This document shows positions 10,519 through 21,886 of a DNA stretch of 64,000 nt, one piece after another. A program made the position numbers and the translations under genes. The DNA comes from Pictodentalium vernedei (Eukaryota; Mollusca; Scaphopoda; Dentaliida; Dentaliidae): NCBI GenBank assembly GCA_031216915.1, contig CM062296.1:794525823-794589822 (forward strand), in the 5' to 3' direction. The notes beneath the pieces are model-generated. The model searched no databases and was not told the origin of the DNA. It worked only from the letters and a program-made list of their open reading frames with translations. Within the stretch, counting starts at the first letter, position 1. Each line of letters starts with the position of its first letter.

Positions 10519-11089
10519 GGTTTTAATTCTCAACCTCTCAATCAGAAGGCTGCTTCAACAACCAATAGGCCCCATTCTTATAAAAAATTGAGATATTGTC
10601 GATATTTCTTTAATTATTATTACAATTATTATTACAAATATAATTGGCGCCCCCCCCCCCCCCCCCCACCACCCTCTTATTTGGTTGGACTCCTAAAGTC
10701 ACTAGCCTGCGATGTAAGTTTATTTGACCGGCGAGGGTTAATTTAGGAATTGTATGTGACAAGAGAAGCGATACATACAGGATATTCAAAGAGCTGAAAC
10801 GAACCAATTTATAAACCTTAATTTGAAGGAACGTCAGCTATTTGGACGTGAATAAACGAAGGAATTAAAGCGATCAATTGAAATTTGTTTATGCATCTGA
10901 CAGAGAATAGAACTCATAAGAAGGAGATTAAACGTGCTCAGACTGAAATGTGTAAAAATCCGGAAGAAAATTGTGTTGTTTGATTAAGTTGATGCTTAGA
11001 AAAAAATTGTATATCCCTTGTAAGATGTAATATATTACAATATTCTGACATTTCAGCAGCGGGAGAAATTCTAGTTTCGGTACATACAT
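10519..11089. other. Spacer with a C18 homopolymer
   Basis: (TTA)-rich sequence at 10611-10640 is followed by 18 C at 10650-10667 and ACCACC. The remainder is unassigned. Confidence 0.5.
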
Positions 11090-11263
11090 TTAACCCTTTA
11101 CCTAACATGAAAAGCAGACGACACTTGCAAACAAAATTCTTGAATAATTAATTTTCTTCATTTTTTGTCTAAAAACATAGGTTATGACCCCTCATTGGAA
11201 CGAGCTCGTTTTTCTGTGAATAGTGCTGGTAGTTTTTGGACGTTACTATGGGTAAAGGGTTAA
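11090..11263. mobile_element. TTAA MITE, subfamily 2, hairpin half-deleted
   Basis: The left end and left arm are intact to the core (ccctcattggaacgagctcg, ending about 11209), then the sequence jumps to the right terminal region 'gaatagtgctgg...gggtaaagggttaa'. One whole hairpin arm is missing, so it is an internal deletion derivative of about 174 bp. Confidence 0.85.
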
Positions 11264-11340
11264 CGATCTGAACGCTGATGTCAAAATGCGGAATTTTCAA
11301 GCAGAACATGTTTCCCATGATGCAACTATGAATTTAACAC

Positions 11341-11394
11341 ATTCAGTCTTGTTTGACAGAGCTCAATGAGCTCTGTCAAGCAAGATTGAATTGG
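11341..11394. repeat. Short hairpin
   Basis: Arms 'attcagtcttgtttgacaga' and complement, centred on GAGCTCAATGAGCTC. It resembles the cores of the MITEs here but no terminal repeats were found around it. Confidence 0.6.
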
Positions 11395-11629
11395 ATAAAT
11401 TTCTAATTGCATAATGATAAACATTTTCAGGTTGATATTTTGATCCAGAGATTAACTGTTTACTTATTCTAGTTGTATTTACAAAAAAAAATCACCATCG
11501 TTTTTATTTCTTCATTATTGTTGTCTACAAAACATTGTGTTTGACCCCTCTTTGGAAAGATCTTAATGAAACTCCAATTTCAGCGTCTTGTTCATATGAA
11601 CAGCTATCCTCGGGTATGAAATACAAAAA

Positions 11630-11883
11630 TTAACCCTTTACCTAACATGAAAAGCAGACGACACTTGCAAAAAAAAAATTCTTGAATAGCTATTTTTTTT
11701 CATTTTTTGTCTCAAAAACATAGGCTATGACCCCTCGTTGGAACGAGCTCGACGAGCTCGTTCCAACGAGGGGTCATAACCGATGTTTTTGAGACAAAAA
11801 AATGAAAAAATAATGAAAATTAATTGTCAGTTTTTGGCAATAGCGTTGGCCGGTTTTGTCCGTTACGTTGGGTAAAGGGTTAA
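11630..11883. mobile_element. TTAA hairpin MITE, subfamily 2
   Basis: Complete copy: TTAACCCTTTACCTAAC at the left, GTTGGGTAAAGGGTTAA at the right, subfamily 2 arms, and matching core arms (CGTTGG with CCAACG). It lies about 370 bp from the half-deleted copy at 11090 in the same orientation. Confidence 0.9.
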
Positions 11884-12107
11884 AGTCGTTATATCAAATT
11901 GGAAAAATGTGAGTACCTTGGAAAGGAATTATTATATTACCGTTCTTGATGATATTTAAAAGATAACAAAAAATACGGAAATATAAACGGAGGCCCTATT
12001 GCGAAATTCAAAGCTCGTTCTGCTAAGATGGCCTCTAACGACGCACAACTTTCACGTCTGGGAAGATTATTTCCATGTGTCTTCCAGTGGCGCGGCCATT
12101 TGAATAA

Positions 12108-12139
<32 letters not shown>

Positions 12140-12270
12140 GGTGAAACCAAAAAATTGTCTTCACTTCTCTTTACTTTGGGTTGAGTTAAGGGGGACATTC
12201 CCCTTATATAAAGGTCATCCAAGGTTCCCCTGATAAAATAAAACTGGACCGTCCTGCTATGCAAAAATTG
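11884..12270. other. Spacer with (GT)n-G19 run
   Basis: GT repeats at 12109-12120 run into 19 G at 12123-12141. No gene seen. Confidence 0.5.
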
Positions 12271-12800
12271 TAGGTTCTAGGAGAACCAGAATTGGTTCCA
12301 TGCCTCTCGTCACGTATATGAACAACAAAAAAAAAACAAAACATAACCAGAAATGGAATCAAATATAAAATAGAATCAAAATGGGCTGCATGCCTTATCG
12401 CGCTAATGGGACAAAAACAGAATCAAATTTAGTTGGTTCCATTATAAAAGTAAAATTGGTTCCATGTTTTATCAGGTTATATAGAATCCAAAATAGAACC
12501 CATTAGACAATCAAATGTTAACGGTTCCATTATAGAACCAATATTTGTTCTATACCTTGTCACGTATATGAAACTAAAACGAGAATCAAACATAAATCAA
12601 AAACTAAATGGTTCCACGAAAACTATTTTTCGTATATATGACACAACATTCCCACATACGAACACTTTTTCGTGTATACTAACAAGGTTTCGTTCCATAT
12701 CCCAAAATAGGTTTCGTGTGAATAAAACAATTTTTTTCTTTGAATCAGCACTTTGCTTCCATACTTTGGTAATTCCTAATATGTGCGAAAAAATTAATTC
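12271..12800. repeat. Degenerate internally repeated region
   Basis: The motif 'ggttccat' recurs at about 12293, 12431, 12470, 12526 and 12610. 'gtcacgtatatgaa' recurs at 12310 and 12557, and 'aatcaaa' blocks intervene. It looks like an old diverged tandem array or a decayed element. No promoter or coding signal. Confidence 0.45.
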
Positions 12801-13744
12801 CATGATCTTTCCCAATCCTTGGCGCGATTAAAAAATAGAGGGCGCCCTGGCCATTACTTATTTTAAGGGGGGGGGGGGGGGGGGGTGAGGGGCAAATATG
12901 ATTTTTCAAAGGCCGTCGAGTGGGGGTATGCCCATAATCTAACTGGGACCCTCTGGTGGTTGCGCCCTCCCCCACTTCCGTTCAGGTAAGTCGGAGGAGG
13001 GGACAATGACCAGAGGGTTCTAGTTAGGATTACTCCCACTCTCCACCCCGAGAAACGTTTGCAAAATTTTGTGATTCAAGAGCCAAGCTGAGGCAATTAT
13101 AGCGTGTGCAGTCCCTACATTGGAGACTATTTTGTGTGAAAGTTCCAATGATTTTGAGAGGCAGCCCCCTCTGCGGAAGTTACATCATTGCCCAACTTTA
13201 AAGAAGCACAGGCCTTGCACATTTCAATGAAGTGAGAAGATAATCATCTCTGATTCAGAAGCATATGGCGTGGGTGATGATAGTTCTCATACTGAGAGAT
13301 TTGTTAATTGTTTCCATCGACGGACTCACAACGGGAAAATAATTGCTTCTCATCAAATGAAAATAATTTCTCTCAACTAATTTTCAGTTTAATGAAAAAA
13401 TAAAACCGCCAGATACTTTGATGTATCGTAGGTTAAGTGTTCAGAAGATTTTGTCGAAAATGTGAAACGATTCCCTCGTTCGCTAAAAAGGTTGTGACAC
13501 AAACAGCACTGATTTTTCATCGGCCTCGCTATATGCACTGTATTTACAATAATAGTGAAAGAGAAAGTTGGTGTATTACTGTATAGTTGTAGTTGCAAAA
13601 GTATTAAGCCAGTCGCTGTTGAAGGGATAAAATTGTGTAGTACTTTCATTGCAAACGTGGGCAGAGAATTGCAACTGGGTTGAAATTGCATGTCCTGATC
13701 AGGATCAAAGAGTTGGTCTTTCGGTTTAATTGCATGATAGAAAC
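12801..13744. other. Spacer with G19 and a short inverted repeat
   Basis: G19 lies at 12867-12885. The segments near 12926-12957 and 12999-13043 are diverged inverted copies (accagagggt... on one strand). Otherwise unassigned. Confidence 0.45.
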
Positions 13745-13803
13745 TATAGCCCTTACCGTATAGCCCTTACCGTATAGCGCCCCTTACCGTATAGCCCTCA
13801 CCG
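13745..13803 (+). repeat. Short tandem repeat, about 14 bp unit
   Basis: Four to five units of 'tatagcccttaccg' with small insertions. Confidence 0.75.
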
Positions 13804-14336
13804 AATTGTTGCTTAGTGTATTACTTATTGTATTAATTATCGTATTAAACAAAAAAGTCGTATCCTTTGTCTACATCCTTGTAGAGTGGCGAGGGAGGAC
13901 GCTACAGAGGTATCAGTGGTGAATTCTCCACCCGACAAGTTTCTAATAACTGGCGAATATAGGCCACAGGAACTGGCGATGGGTTTTCGGTCGTGGGGGT
14001 TGGTCATATCCAACGGTTCGCGGACCGACGGCTCATCGGCGCTTTTTGTATTCTATGTTCGAGGGGTTGATATGCCCACACGTACATTGGTAGCGTTTCT
14101 CTCACAAACTGTTTACTATACCCCATAGTATCTTTCCAAGAAGAGGTTCCATCACTAAACCTAATGAGCCATCAACACAAATCTTGCTGTCAAGAATATA
14201 CTTTTCGTCAAAAGGGAATGGCAGGAAGAGAGCCTCTCAGGCTATGCCATTTCCTTGCAGCGCGTCCAACTATAACCTGTTTTATTGTTATCTTGTATAT
14301 TCTTATGCTGCAAAATAAATCAATCAATCAACACAG
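13804..14336 (+). other. Unassigned stretch with an 80-codon open frame
   Basis: An ATG frame of 80 codons runs at 13886-14128. I recognise no domain, signal peptide or family, and no splice context supports it. It may be chance. Confidence 0.3.
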
Positions 14337-14513
14337 TACAGACGCCGTGAACTGGTCATAATCCGCGCGTGGGCAGTAATGCGTCGACCAGATAATAAAA
14401 ATTATCAGCATCCAAATTTTAATTAATGAAGCACCGGGTTGCACCCGGTGCTTCATTAATTAAATTTTGGATGCTTATTGCTACCATTGGTCTTTGGAAT
14501 CTAATATTATTAG

Positions 14514-14662
14514 TTACACAGTTTGTTGGTGGCCTAATATGGTATATATGGTGTCAGTTAATTCCATATTGGACGAGAGCGAAGCTCGAAGCGAAGCTCG
14601 AGTCCACTATGGAATTAACTGACACCATATATACCATATTAGGCCACCAACAAACTGTGTAA
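14514..14662. mobile_element. Near-perfect 149-bp palindromic element
   Basis: Arms of about 70 bp start TTACACAGTTTGTTGGTGGC and mirror to the far end. The centre is GAGCGAAGCTCGAAGCGAAG. It sits within the family B copy. The ends TTAC...GTAA resemble a foldback transposon with no loop. Confidence 0.75.
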
Positions 14663-14758
14663 CGAATATATCTTACCGACTGCTGCATCGATGCACAGAA
14701 CCAATAACAACAGCGATCAACATTAAATGAGAGACTTCCCACAATGTGTTCACGTGTC

Positions 14759-14824
14759 TTTGCCTTGCTAAAATTTATGGGAGAGTTCCTACAGGCACTC
14801 TCCCATAAATTGTAACAAGGCAAA
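14759..14824. repeat. Hairpin family F, copy
   Basis: Arms 'atttatgggagagt' and complement around 'tcctacaggca', flanked by TTTGCCTTG and CAAGGCAAA. Relatives: 30331-30400 and 62949-63017. Confidence 0.75.
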
Positions 14825-15238
14825 TTCATACATACCAAACAGTTTCATTTCGAAGGTAACATGACACACATCCATAGAATATGAAGTTGCCTAACCTGCA
14901 CTTCAGACCAAATATGGGCTTCCAACACTCAATCTTTCAACTTGAAGCGTTTATCGGCTGCCGCCATTTTGAATAATCAATGAACAAAGGGGAGATTACC
15001 CATAGCTGTCAGCGTATATTGATGTTGACAGGCAGTATATGGTTTTATATGCAGTCTGCATGTGACGTCTTTGAACCACATGGAAAGTGACCAGTCCACG
15101 GCGGATGTACTGTAGTTCTCTGATTGTGACAAATTTGAAATATCCTTACTACTTACACGGCAGGCAAAATGAAGTATTTCAGACAATAATAGACTGGCCT
15201 TTCTTAGTTGCAGCGCAGAGAACATCAATACACTACAA

Positions 15239-15470
15239 TTAACTCTTTACCAAATGAATCGATCGAAACGCTCGTGTAATTTACAAATTGAGCAGTGGAA
15301 AACATTTTTCAATTTTTTTTAATAAAAACATTTCAGGTGGCCCCTCGTTGGAACAAGCTCGTCGAGTTCGTTCGAATGAAGGGCGCATAATATCGTTTTG
15401 TTTATTTTTGTTGAAAAAATTTAAAATAAAGAAAATTTAAAAAAATGATATCGTTTGTGTTGGGGGTTAG
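15239..15470. mobile_element. TTAA hairpin MITE, diverged subfamily 4
   Basis: TTAACTCTTTACCAAATG at the left; right end decayed (TTGGGGGTTAG). The core reads CCCCTCGTTGGAACAAGCTC with a mismatched second arm. The inner arms (ACATTTCAGGTGG) differ from subfamilies 1-3 while the core is kept. Confidence 0.7.
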
Positions 15471-15735
15471 AATGTTAAGGTTTCGAAAAGCGATCAAAAA
15501 TCGTCAAACAGAGTTTTCGACTTTATGTCTAATAATTCTTTGTTTTACAATGCGATATTTGGTTACTGTTGCCGGGGCAAGGGATGACCGTACTCCAAGC
15601 AGTTCAGTTAAGGACATTCCGGTTCAACACAACCCCATCCAAAACAGACAAATAGTCAATTAAATTTTTTGGCCCCGACATTCATTAAATTACCCTTTTG
15701 TTCTCTGGAATATTCAGCAATGACGCAATATTTCA

Positions 15736-16362
15736 ATTTATCATATGACTCGTCCGTTTTGTTCACTTTAAAACATTTGATATTTTGCTTTCATATTAAT
15801 CAGTGATAAATAAAGCCTTCCGTCAATTTCATTGGTCAATTTCAAAACTAGTCAATTTGATTGGCTGAACAAAATAAAACTGGGCCACATTTTCATAATT
15901 TGCATAATTAGAGTAGGGAGCTCAAAATTGGACAATTTGATTGGCTAAACAAAATACAACTGGGTGACATTTACATAATTTCAGTAGGGAGAATTTACGT
16001 TATCTGTCCTATTTAGGGTGGGTTATATTGTTTTCATCTTTGACCTACAAGAAAAACGCCATTCATTTTTTTATATTTTCACCTTTTGCTTCCAAAACAT
16101 AGGTTATGATCCCCTCATTGGAACGAGCTCGACGAGCTCGTTCCAATGAGGGGTCATAATCTATGTTTTGGAAGCAAAAAGTGAAAATGTTTGGTTATAC
16201 GAGGATATTTTTCCAAGTGCCGTCTGCAGTTTAAATTTGGTGATGGGTTAAAAAGTCATACTGAGTGGCTAATTTGTGTGCGTGTGTGTCATATGATAAA
16301 TAGAATATGAAATGAGTGTTTTTCTCATATAATATTTATGAAACTCGTCCGAATTTTCCGTT
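15736..16362 (+). repeat. Repeat O, copy 1, carrying a TTAA MITE
   Basis: This 0.63-kb block recurs at 46272-46947 in the same orientation. It begins 'atttatcatatgactcgtc', contains two diverged direct copies of 'caatttgattggctaaacaaaa', then a TTAA MITE of subfamily 3, then 'ctcatataatatttatgaaa'. In this copy the distal end continues into a palindrome (16298-16447). Function and class unknown. Confidence 0.75.
16030..16251. mobile_element. TTAA hairpin MITE, subfamily 3
   Basis: Inner arms TTGCTTCCAAAACATAGG differ from subfamilies 1 and 2, but the GAACGAGCTCG core is the same and its arms match (CATTGG with CCAATG). The left terminus is eroded; the right end is GATGGGTTAA. Sister copy at 46584-46835. 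Confidence 0.8.
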
Positions 16363-16447
16363 TGGGCTCGCCAGAGGCTCGCCAAAACAGAAAATTCTTA
16401 GACTCGTTTCATAAATATTATCCGAGAAAAACACTCATTCCATATCC
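16298..16447. repeat. Imperfect palindrome
   Basis: Arms of about 58 bp, 'gagtgtttttctcatataat' and complement, centred near 16378 (CTCGCCAGAGGCTCGCC). The second copy of repeat O carries only the first arm. Confidence 0.75.
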
Positions 16448-16934
16448 TCTGTACACTGCCTGTTTTTTTAATACAATATTTTTTCTCGGGGTTGCAAAGT
16501 TTCGGAGACTGCATCATTTCAAAGCTGGTGACTCCAATTCAAATATTTAGTACTGCCAAACAAATCATTACAGTTTGTACCTCCAAATTATACTCTATTT
16601 CAAATGGCGTGTTTCTATTTTTATGTCTATGTCAAAACAAAAATAATTGTGAACTACATATATGAGGTTGTAAGCGTGCACAATTTTTTTTATTTCAAGT
16701 TTTTATTTTCTTTATAATTGTTGAAAATATTAGGTGTAGAAAAGTTATAAACCAATTGAAAAATTCTTAAAATTAGATTGAAAATGAAAGATCCAATATG
16801 TCTCTAGCAATTAAAGAAATTTGTCATGTCTTTTATCTAAGTTAACTTTAAATCTGGCCTTTCATTGTATGATTGGCATTAAACAGCCATGAGTCGTAAG
16901 ATAATGGTGTTCTATCCAACTAGGTAGTGCAGAC
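16448..16934. other. Unassigned AT-rich stretch
   Basis: No supported feature. Confidence 0.4.
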
Positions 16935-17183
16935 TACAGCACAGCCGCAGTTGACTGGTCACTTACCACGGGTTTTCAATATTTCCACGGACGCAGTAAT
17001 ATTAGATTCCAAACATTAATTATAGGAATAATCATCAAAAATGTAATTTATGAAGCACGGGTGCAACCCGGTGCTTCATTAATTAACATTTTTCTGTTGA
17101 TAATTTTTATTACCTGGTAAACGCATGCGTGGACAGCTATGTCCGAGTGTGGATTACAACCTGTCGACGGCGACTCAACTGTA
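16935..17183. mobile_element. Family B MITE, copy 3
   Basis: Shows 'tatttccacggacgcagtaa', 'ttaattataggaataatcat', the core (GAAGCACGGG with CCCGGTGCTTC; one base lost in one arm) and right end CGACGGCGACTCAACTGTA. The left end is diverged. Confidence 0.8.
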
Positions 17184-18978
17184 GCAAAAGAGAGATGAGT
17201 ACAGCGCATGGTGCTCTGTGTGAAATAGTACACCAGCAGGTGGACTTCAGTGAGGTTTATTGGTGTATAATTTAATTTTCATTAATGATATAGGATTTGC
17301 TGGGATATGATTTGTCGAGGCGAGTTTCTCATAACTCGATGAATACTTTTCCTTGCGTATGAATGTTTTTGCTTTGTCCTACCCCTTTGTCAAATAAAAA
17401 AAAAATACAGGCGAGTCCAGTGGTACAATCAGACTATAATAGCTGATGGTTGGCTGTTAGTTAGATGGTTTTCGTTTACGTGAGTTGTCCACTTTGGTTT
17501 TCCTTTTCAGTATTCGAGACCGCGTGTGTCTGGCTATGTTGAAAATAATAAAATTGTCGTGTACACAAAGTTGATATGGCTGCAATGATATAAATGACGG
17601 AGACTTCGGTGGCGTAAGGGTACATTATCATAAAAGCAAACACTTGAAATTAAATTATAACATCGGGGTATAAATGTGGAATGGGTGGGTTAGGTTTTTC
17701 ATGAAGTGCCAACACGTTTAGTATTCACAAATACACATTACTCCTGCGGATTCATTCTCGCCAAACGAGACATTATTGTCTCTTTCCCCATGCCATCTAA
17801 CAACCTCTAAACAAATGTGGATCCCTGATTTTTTCTCGGAATGTCTGGTATATACCCGATTTAGTGGTGATCAAAAATTTACGAACGGACTTCTCAGAAA
17901 ACGTAATTTTAACAAAATGTGGAAAGAGTGTAGAAAAGCTCGCGTTCAAGTTGCCACCTACATAAAATAGCAGCTGTTTGTATTACTGTATATCTGTTGC
18001 TGATGTAACCCAGCAATGTTCTTCATTAGAAATCTGTCAGGTCGATAAGTGTTTTAAATGAAAATTTATGCGCCACTATAATAAATGAATGCTGTATTGA
18101 TGTAAGTTATAAAACCTCGTTGCTTGAGATGGCCACACATCGATGTTAACCCGGAAACAGCGCAGGGATACACTGAGAAGATCTACGCACCAATCCTTGC
18201 AAACTGTCTGTTCAAAAACCAAGCGCCCAAGCCACCAGTCAAAGTCTTAAACGATACCGCGTTTTATGGACCGTAACTAGTCTAGCCTTTAAATAGTCCA
18301 TCTCCTATTTTTAGACCCAATCGGCTCGAATATTACAGTTGGTCGGAAAAACGACCCACCTATGGTTCGTCTTTTTCCAACCAACTGATATATTCCAGTC
18401 GATTGAATTCCAAAATACTATAAACAACCATCTTCTTTGAATAACCACAAGAAATATTTCTCAATTGACACTTGCTTTGACCGAATATTTGGTGACATTA
18501 CCAATACCAGTATACACGTTTGTTCACTAAATAACTATGAATGGAGACTCACAACAACCGTAGTTTTATGATTTCGCCTCATAGTTTGGTTTTTTCATGG
18601 TGAATAAATACTTATTGAATGGAATGCCTATGACTGGAGCATGAAATAGTATCTGTATATCTTTGTAAGTAAAGGAACAAAGGGTTAAATTAAATAATCA
18701 AGGCGCATACTCAAAGGAAAGTGGGCAAACGAATAGCACACAACAGCGTAAAATTCCTAACAAAATTTGACTGGTGGACTGAGACCATATTAAAATAATG
18801 AATACTAACCAAACCGCCAGGCGTTGCACGCAAGAAGAGGGTGCTAAACGCAATAACCGAAGCGTTTTCCCCATGGTTTATGTGAGGGGTAAACATAATG
18901 CATTTAAATGAATTGAAATGATAAAGGCGTTGTTATTATCCTTTCAAAGTCACCTTCAAGTGCAATATTTGATCTCCA
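17184..18978. other. Unassigned 1.8-kb stretch
   Basis: No MITE core, SINE body or protein family recognised. The 64-codon frame at 17776-17970 and the 61-codon frame at 18711-18896 (minus) have no familiar motifs. Confidence 0.4.
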
Positions 18979-19223
18979 TACAGTTCGACCGCCGTGGACT
19001 GGCCACTTTCCTCTGGTGGGCAATATTTCCACGGACGCATTAATATTAGAATTCAAACACTAATTATAGGAACAATCCTCAAAAATTTAATTAATGAAGC
19101 ACCGGGCACCACCCGGTGCTTCATTGATTAAAATTTTGTTTATGATGATTCCTATTACGTGGTAAACGCATGCGTGGACATCACTGCTCAACCGTGCAAT
19201 ATGACCAGTCCACGGCTAATGTA
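18979..19223. mobile_element. Family B MITE, copy 4
   Basis: TA-flanked, left end TACAGTTCGACCGCCGTGG, right end GACCAGTCCACGGC. Core arms GAAGCACCGGG and CCCGGTGCTTC around CACCA. Confidence 0.85.
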
Positions 19224-19564
19224 CTGTTTCTCGTAAGTTGACCGGATGAATAGCCAGTACAGAAAGAGAGGAAGGAAGAGAAAGAATGAGAGAGAGAGCG
19301 AGAGAGATCGAGGGAGAGCAAGAGAGACCCTCTCACCACACCCTAACATAGACACACACACCTTCCCGCACTGTCTTATTTATATATTAAGATTCGTGAA
19401 AGTATAATTCACGGACGATAGAACAGATTTTATGCGTGTATATACATATTATTTATCGTCGACCATCTTCGATACTCGATACTCTTTTCAAACTTTAAGA
19501 CAATGACCCTTTTAGGAGTCCGGACAGTCCCAAATGCGGGTGATGGTCCCGTGGCGATGATATG
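19224..19564. other. GA-rich stretch and spacer
   Basis: A purine tract of GA repeats runs at about 19260-19327, followed by CA-rich sequence. Nothing else recognised. Confidence 0.6.
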
Positions 19565-19809
19565 TACGGCCGTCGTGGACGGGCTACTTTCCACGGGTAG
19601 GCAATATTTCCACGGATGCAATAATATTAGATTCCAAACACTAATTATAGCAATAATCATCCAAAATTTAACTAATGAAGCATCGGGTACAATCTGGAGC
19701 TTCATTAATTAAAATTTTGCTGCTGATGATTTTTCTTACCTGGCAAACGCATGCGCTGACATTACTGCCCACGTGCGGATTACGACCAGTCCACGGTGAC
19801 TGGCATGTA
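19565..19809. mobile_element. Family B MITE, copy 5
   Basis: Left end TACGGCCGTCGTGGACGG, right end CCAGTCCACGGTGAC. The core is decayed (GCATCGGGTACAATCTGGAGC), so one arm has lost pairing. It lies 340 bp from copy 4 in the same orientation. Confidence 0.85.
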
Positions 19810-20540
19810 CACTCACACCAGCTGGGGCGTTAGTAGCATTTCAAACTTGAGTGGTTGGTCAAATGCCTTAGATGCATGGTAGGAAATAATAAACAAAGCC
19901 ATGTTTGGAACTCACGCACCTCTACATTGAGAAAAATGCATATTTTGGGCTCCATATTTAAAACAATTGTTAAATATAAGCAAAATAATTGCAGTGTGCT
20001 TGACATGACATATTAAATAATCTAAAATCGTAGAAAAACAAAAACTGCCTTACCACATAGAAAGTACATTATACTGGTTCCAGATGCTATCAAGGGAGTT
20101 CAACTCAGTTAAGCCCAAATAAGAGCGTGTCCTTATAGCATAACTGTACAATGAAATACACACCAATCCGCACTATAATTCCAACACCTGCGCGTAATTA
20201 CTACGACTCAGAATGATCGTCAGCCCCTGCTGACCTATATATTATATATATAACAATTCAGAGCCATGTAATGTCAACCCAGGTATGTAGAATGTTGGAC
20301 CAGCTAAAGAAGTGTTGCTCCTGTCCCACAGATGAGATGTGCAAAACACTTATGGCTTAGAAAATAGGGTGCGGTTTTGTAAGCCAGTGCAAGCCATGTG
20401 TTGTGTTTCTGTAAAATTCGGTGAACGGAACAAAGTTTGGGCAAATGTTTTAAATTTCCCGAACTCATACATACATTTTGAGCTGAAATATAATCATTAT
20501 TTTACAACTGACGTTATGTATTGCTTAGTTGTGTGATAGT
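19810..20540. other. Unassigned stretch
   Basis: No supported feature. Confidence 0.4.
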
Positions 20541-20800
20541 TTGAACCACAACCCTTTGGACCCTATAATGGAATCGTTCATGGCAGTGCAATGACATCAG
20601 TTGGAAGAGTCTGTATTCATAATTTGGGGGGTAGACCAATTAATATTTTTCAACATGCAGTCTTTTGACTGCATGTTGAAAAATATTGATGGGTCAGCTC
20701 CTCAAGTTTACTGAGCAGCCATTTCCTTTATGAAATTAGGGTATTCCATGATGCTGCATGGAGAATCGGTCTTTCGGGTTCTGAAGGTTATTGCGCATCT
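20541..20800. mobile_element. Hairpin family G, copy 1
   Basis: The hairpin at 20633-20694 pairs 'tttttcaacatgcagtc' with its complement. The surrounding context shares 'gggtagaccaat' with the copy at 40108-40349, which has clear TTAA ends. Here the ends are decayed (accctttgga on the left). Confidence 0.6.
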
Positions 20801-20843
20801 TTTGGTGTTTTGTGGATTTTCTGGCTTTATGTAATGATCGAAA

Positions 20844-21290
20844 AGCAATGGAAGTCAAAATCCCAACACCACAGATTTACAACGAAACACGGACAGGTTA
20901 TGCAGGGGTGACGTGTTTCAAGAATTATATGAGGAATGTGGTCTTTAAATATTACTAGAAGACAATCCGCACTGTGGACGAAAAATCAAACAATTATGTG
21001 GGAGACGTTCAGTCTTCATGAATGTTGACAGAAACACTCAGAGTGCAGTACAGTCGCCGTGGACTGATCATAGCAATGGTAGTCAAAATTCCAACACCAC
21101 AGATTTAAACGAAACATGGACAGGGCTGATGGGTTTGAAGAATTATATAAGGAATGTGGTCAATAAATATTACTAGCACACAGCCCGTACTGTTGACGGA
21201 AAATCAAGCAATTAAGTGTGAGACGTCCAGTATTAATGAAAGTTGACAGAAACACCCAGAGTACTGTTCAGTTGCCGTGGACGGGTCATA
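20844..21290 (+). repeat. 228-bp tandem duplication ending in a MITE terminus
   Basis: Unit 1 (20844-21071) and unit 2 (from 21072) both begin AGCAATGG.AGTCAAAAT. They share 'caacaccacagattta', 'aagaattata', 'gttgacagaaacac' and end with the first 20-odd bases of a family B MITE (CAGTCGCCGTGGACTG in unit 1). Unit 2 continues into the complete MITE. The duplication therefore postdates the MITE insertion, or used its end as breakpoint. The units have since diverged. Confidence 0.85.
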
Positions 21291-21508
21291 TTCTACCCGT
21301 GGGCAGTGATGTTCACGCATGCGGTTATCAGGTAATCAAAATCACCATCAGCAAAATTTTAATTAATAAAGCACTGGGCTGTACCCGATGGTTCATTAAT
21401 CAAATTGTTGATGGTTATTCCTATAATTAATGTTTGGAATCTAATATAATTGCGTCCGTGGAAATATTACTCACCTGTGGAAAGTAACCAATCTACTGTG
21501 GCCGTACT
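21262..21508. mobile_element. Family B MITE, copy 6 (inverted)
   Basis: Opposite orientation to copies 1-5. Left end TACTGTTCAGTTGCCGTGG, then 'cgcatgcggttatcaggtaa', core GCACTGGG with CCCGATGG (decayed), then 'tataattaatgtttggaat' and right end CTACTGTGGCCGTA. Confidence 0.85.
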
Positions 21509-21635
21509 GCAGATTGCAGAACGTGAGTGCCAAATGAGGGAACAAACCGGGCGGCAGTTTTAAAGAATATCCCGTACAAGCAATCACAGTTTTTGAAAGA
21601 GTGACAGTAACTGGCGTTACGATTAAAAAAAATCT

Positions 21636-21886
21636 TTAACCCCTTTCCCAACGAATCGCCCCCATCCGCCCACGTAATATGCAAATCCAGAAGCTGACAA
21701 AATCTTATTTTTCGAAAAATTTCAACAAAACCATATCATGTGACCCCTCTTTGGAACGAGCTCATCGAGCTCGTTCCAAAGAGGGGTCACATGATATGGT
21801 TTTGTTGAAATTTTTTGAAAAAAATTAAAAAATGATATTTAAAATAATAAATTTTGATATCGTCAGCGTTGGGTAAATGGTTTTAA
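21636..21886. mobile_element. TTAA hairpin MITE, subfamily 1
   Basis: Reverse orientation relative to 4816. The core arms both carry the T variant: CTCTTTGG on one side and CCAAAGAG on the other, so they still pair although both differ from the common CTCGTTGG. Confidence 0.9.

Larger units (their letters stand above)
14337..15109. mobile_element. Family B MITE expanded by insertions, copy 2
   Basis: The left end is at 14337 (TACAGACGCCGTGAACTGG) and the hairpin core (TTAATGAAGCACCGGG and complement) at about 14417-14466. The proper right end 'ggaaagtgaccagtccacgg' appears only at 15081-15102. The 600 bp between hold other palindromes (14514-14662 and 14759-14824), so I infer one family B copy opened by later insertions. 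A chance pairing of two fragments is possible. Confidence 0.6.

Noticed and set aside
13886-14128. 80-codon frame as a gene
   Set aside because: No recognisable family; length is within chance for 64 kb and six frames.
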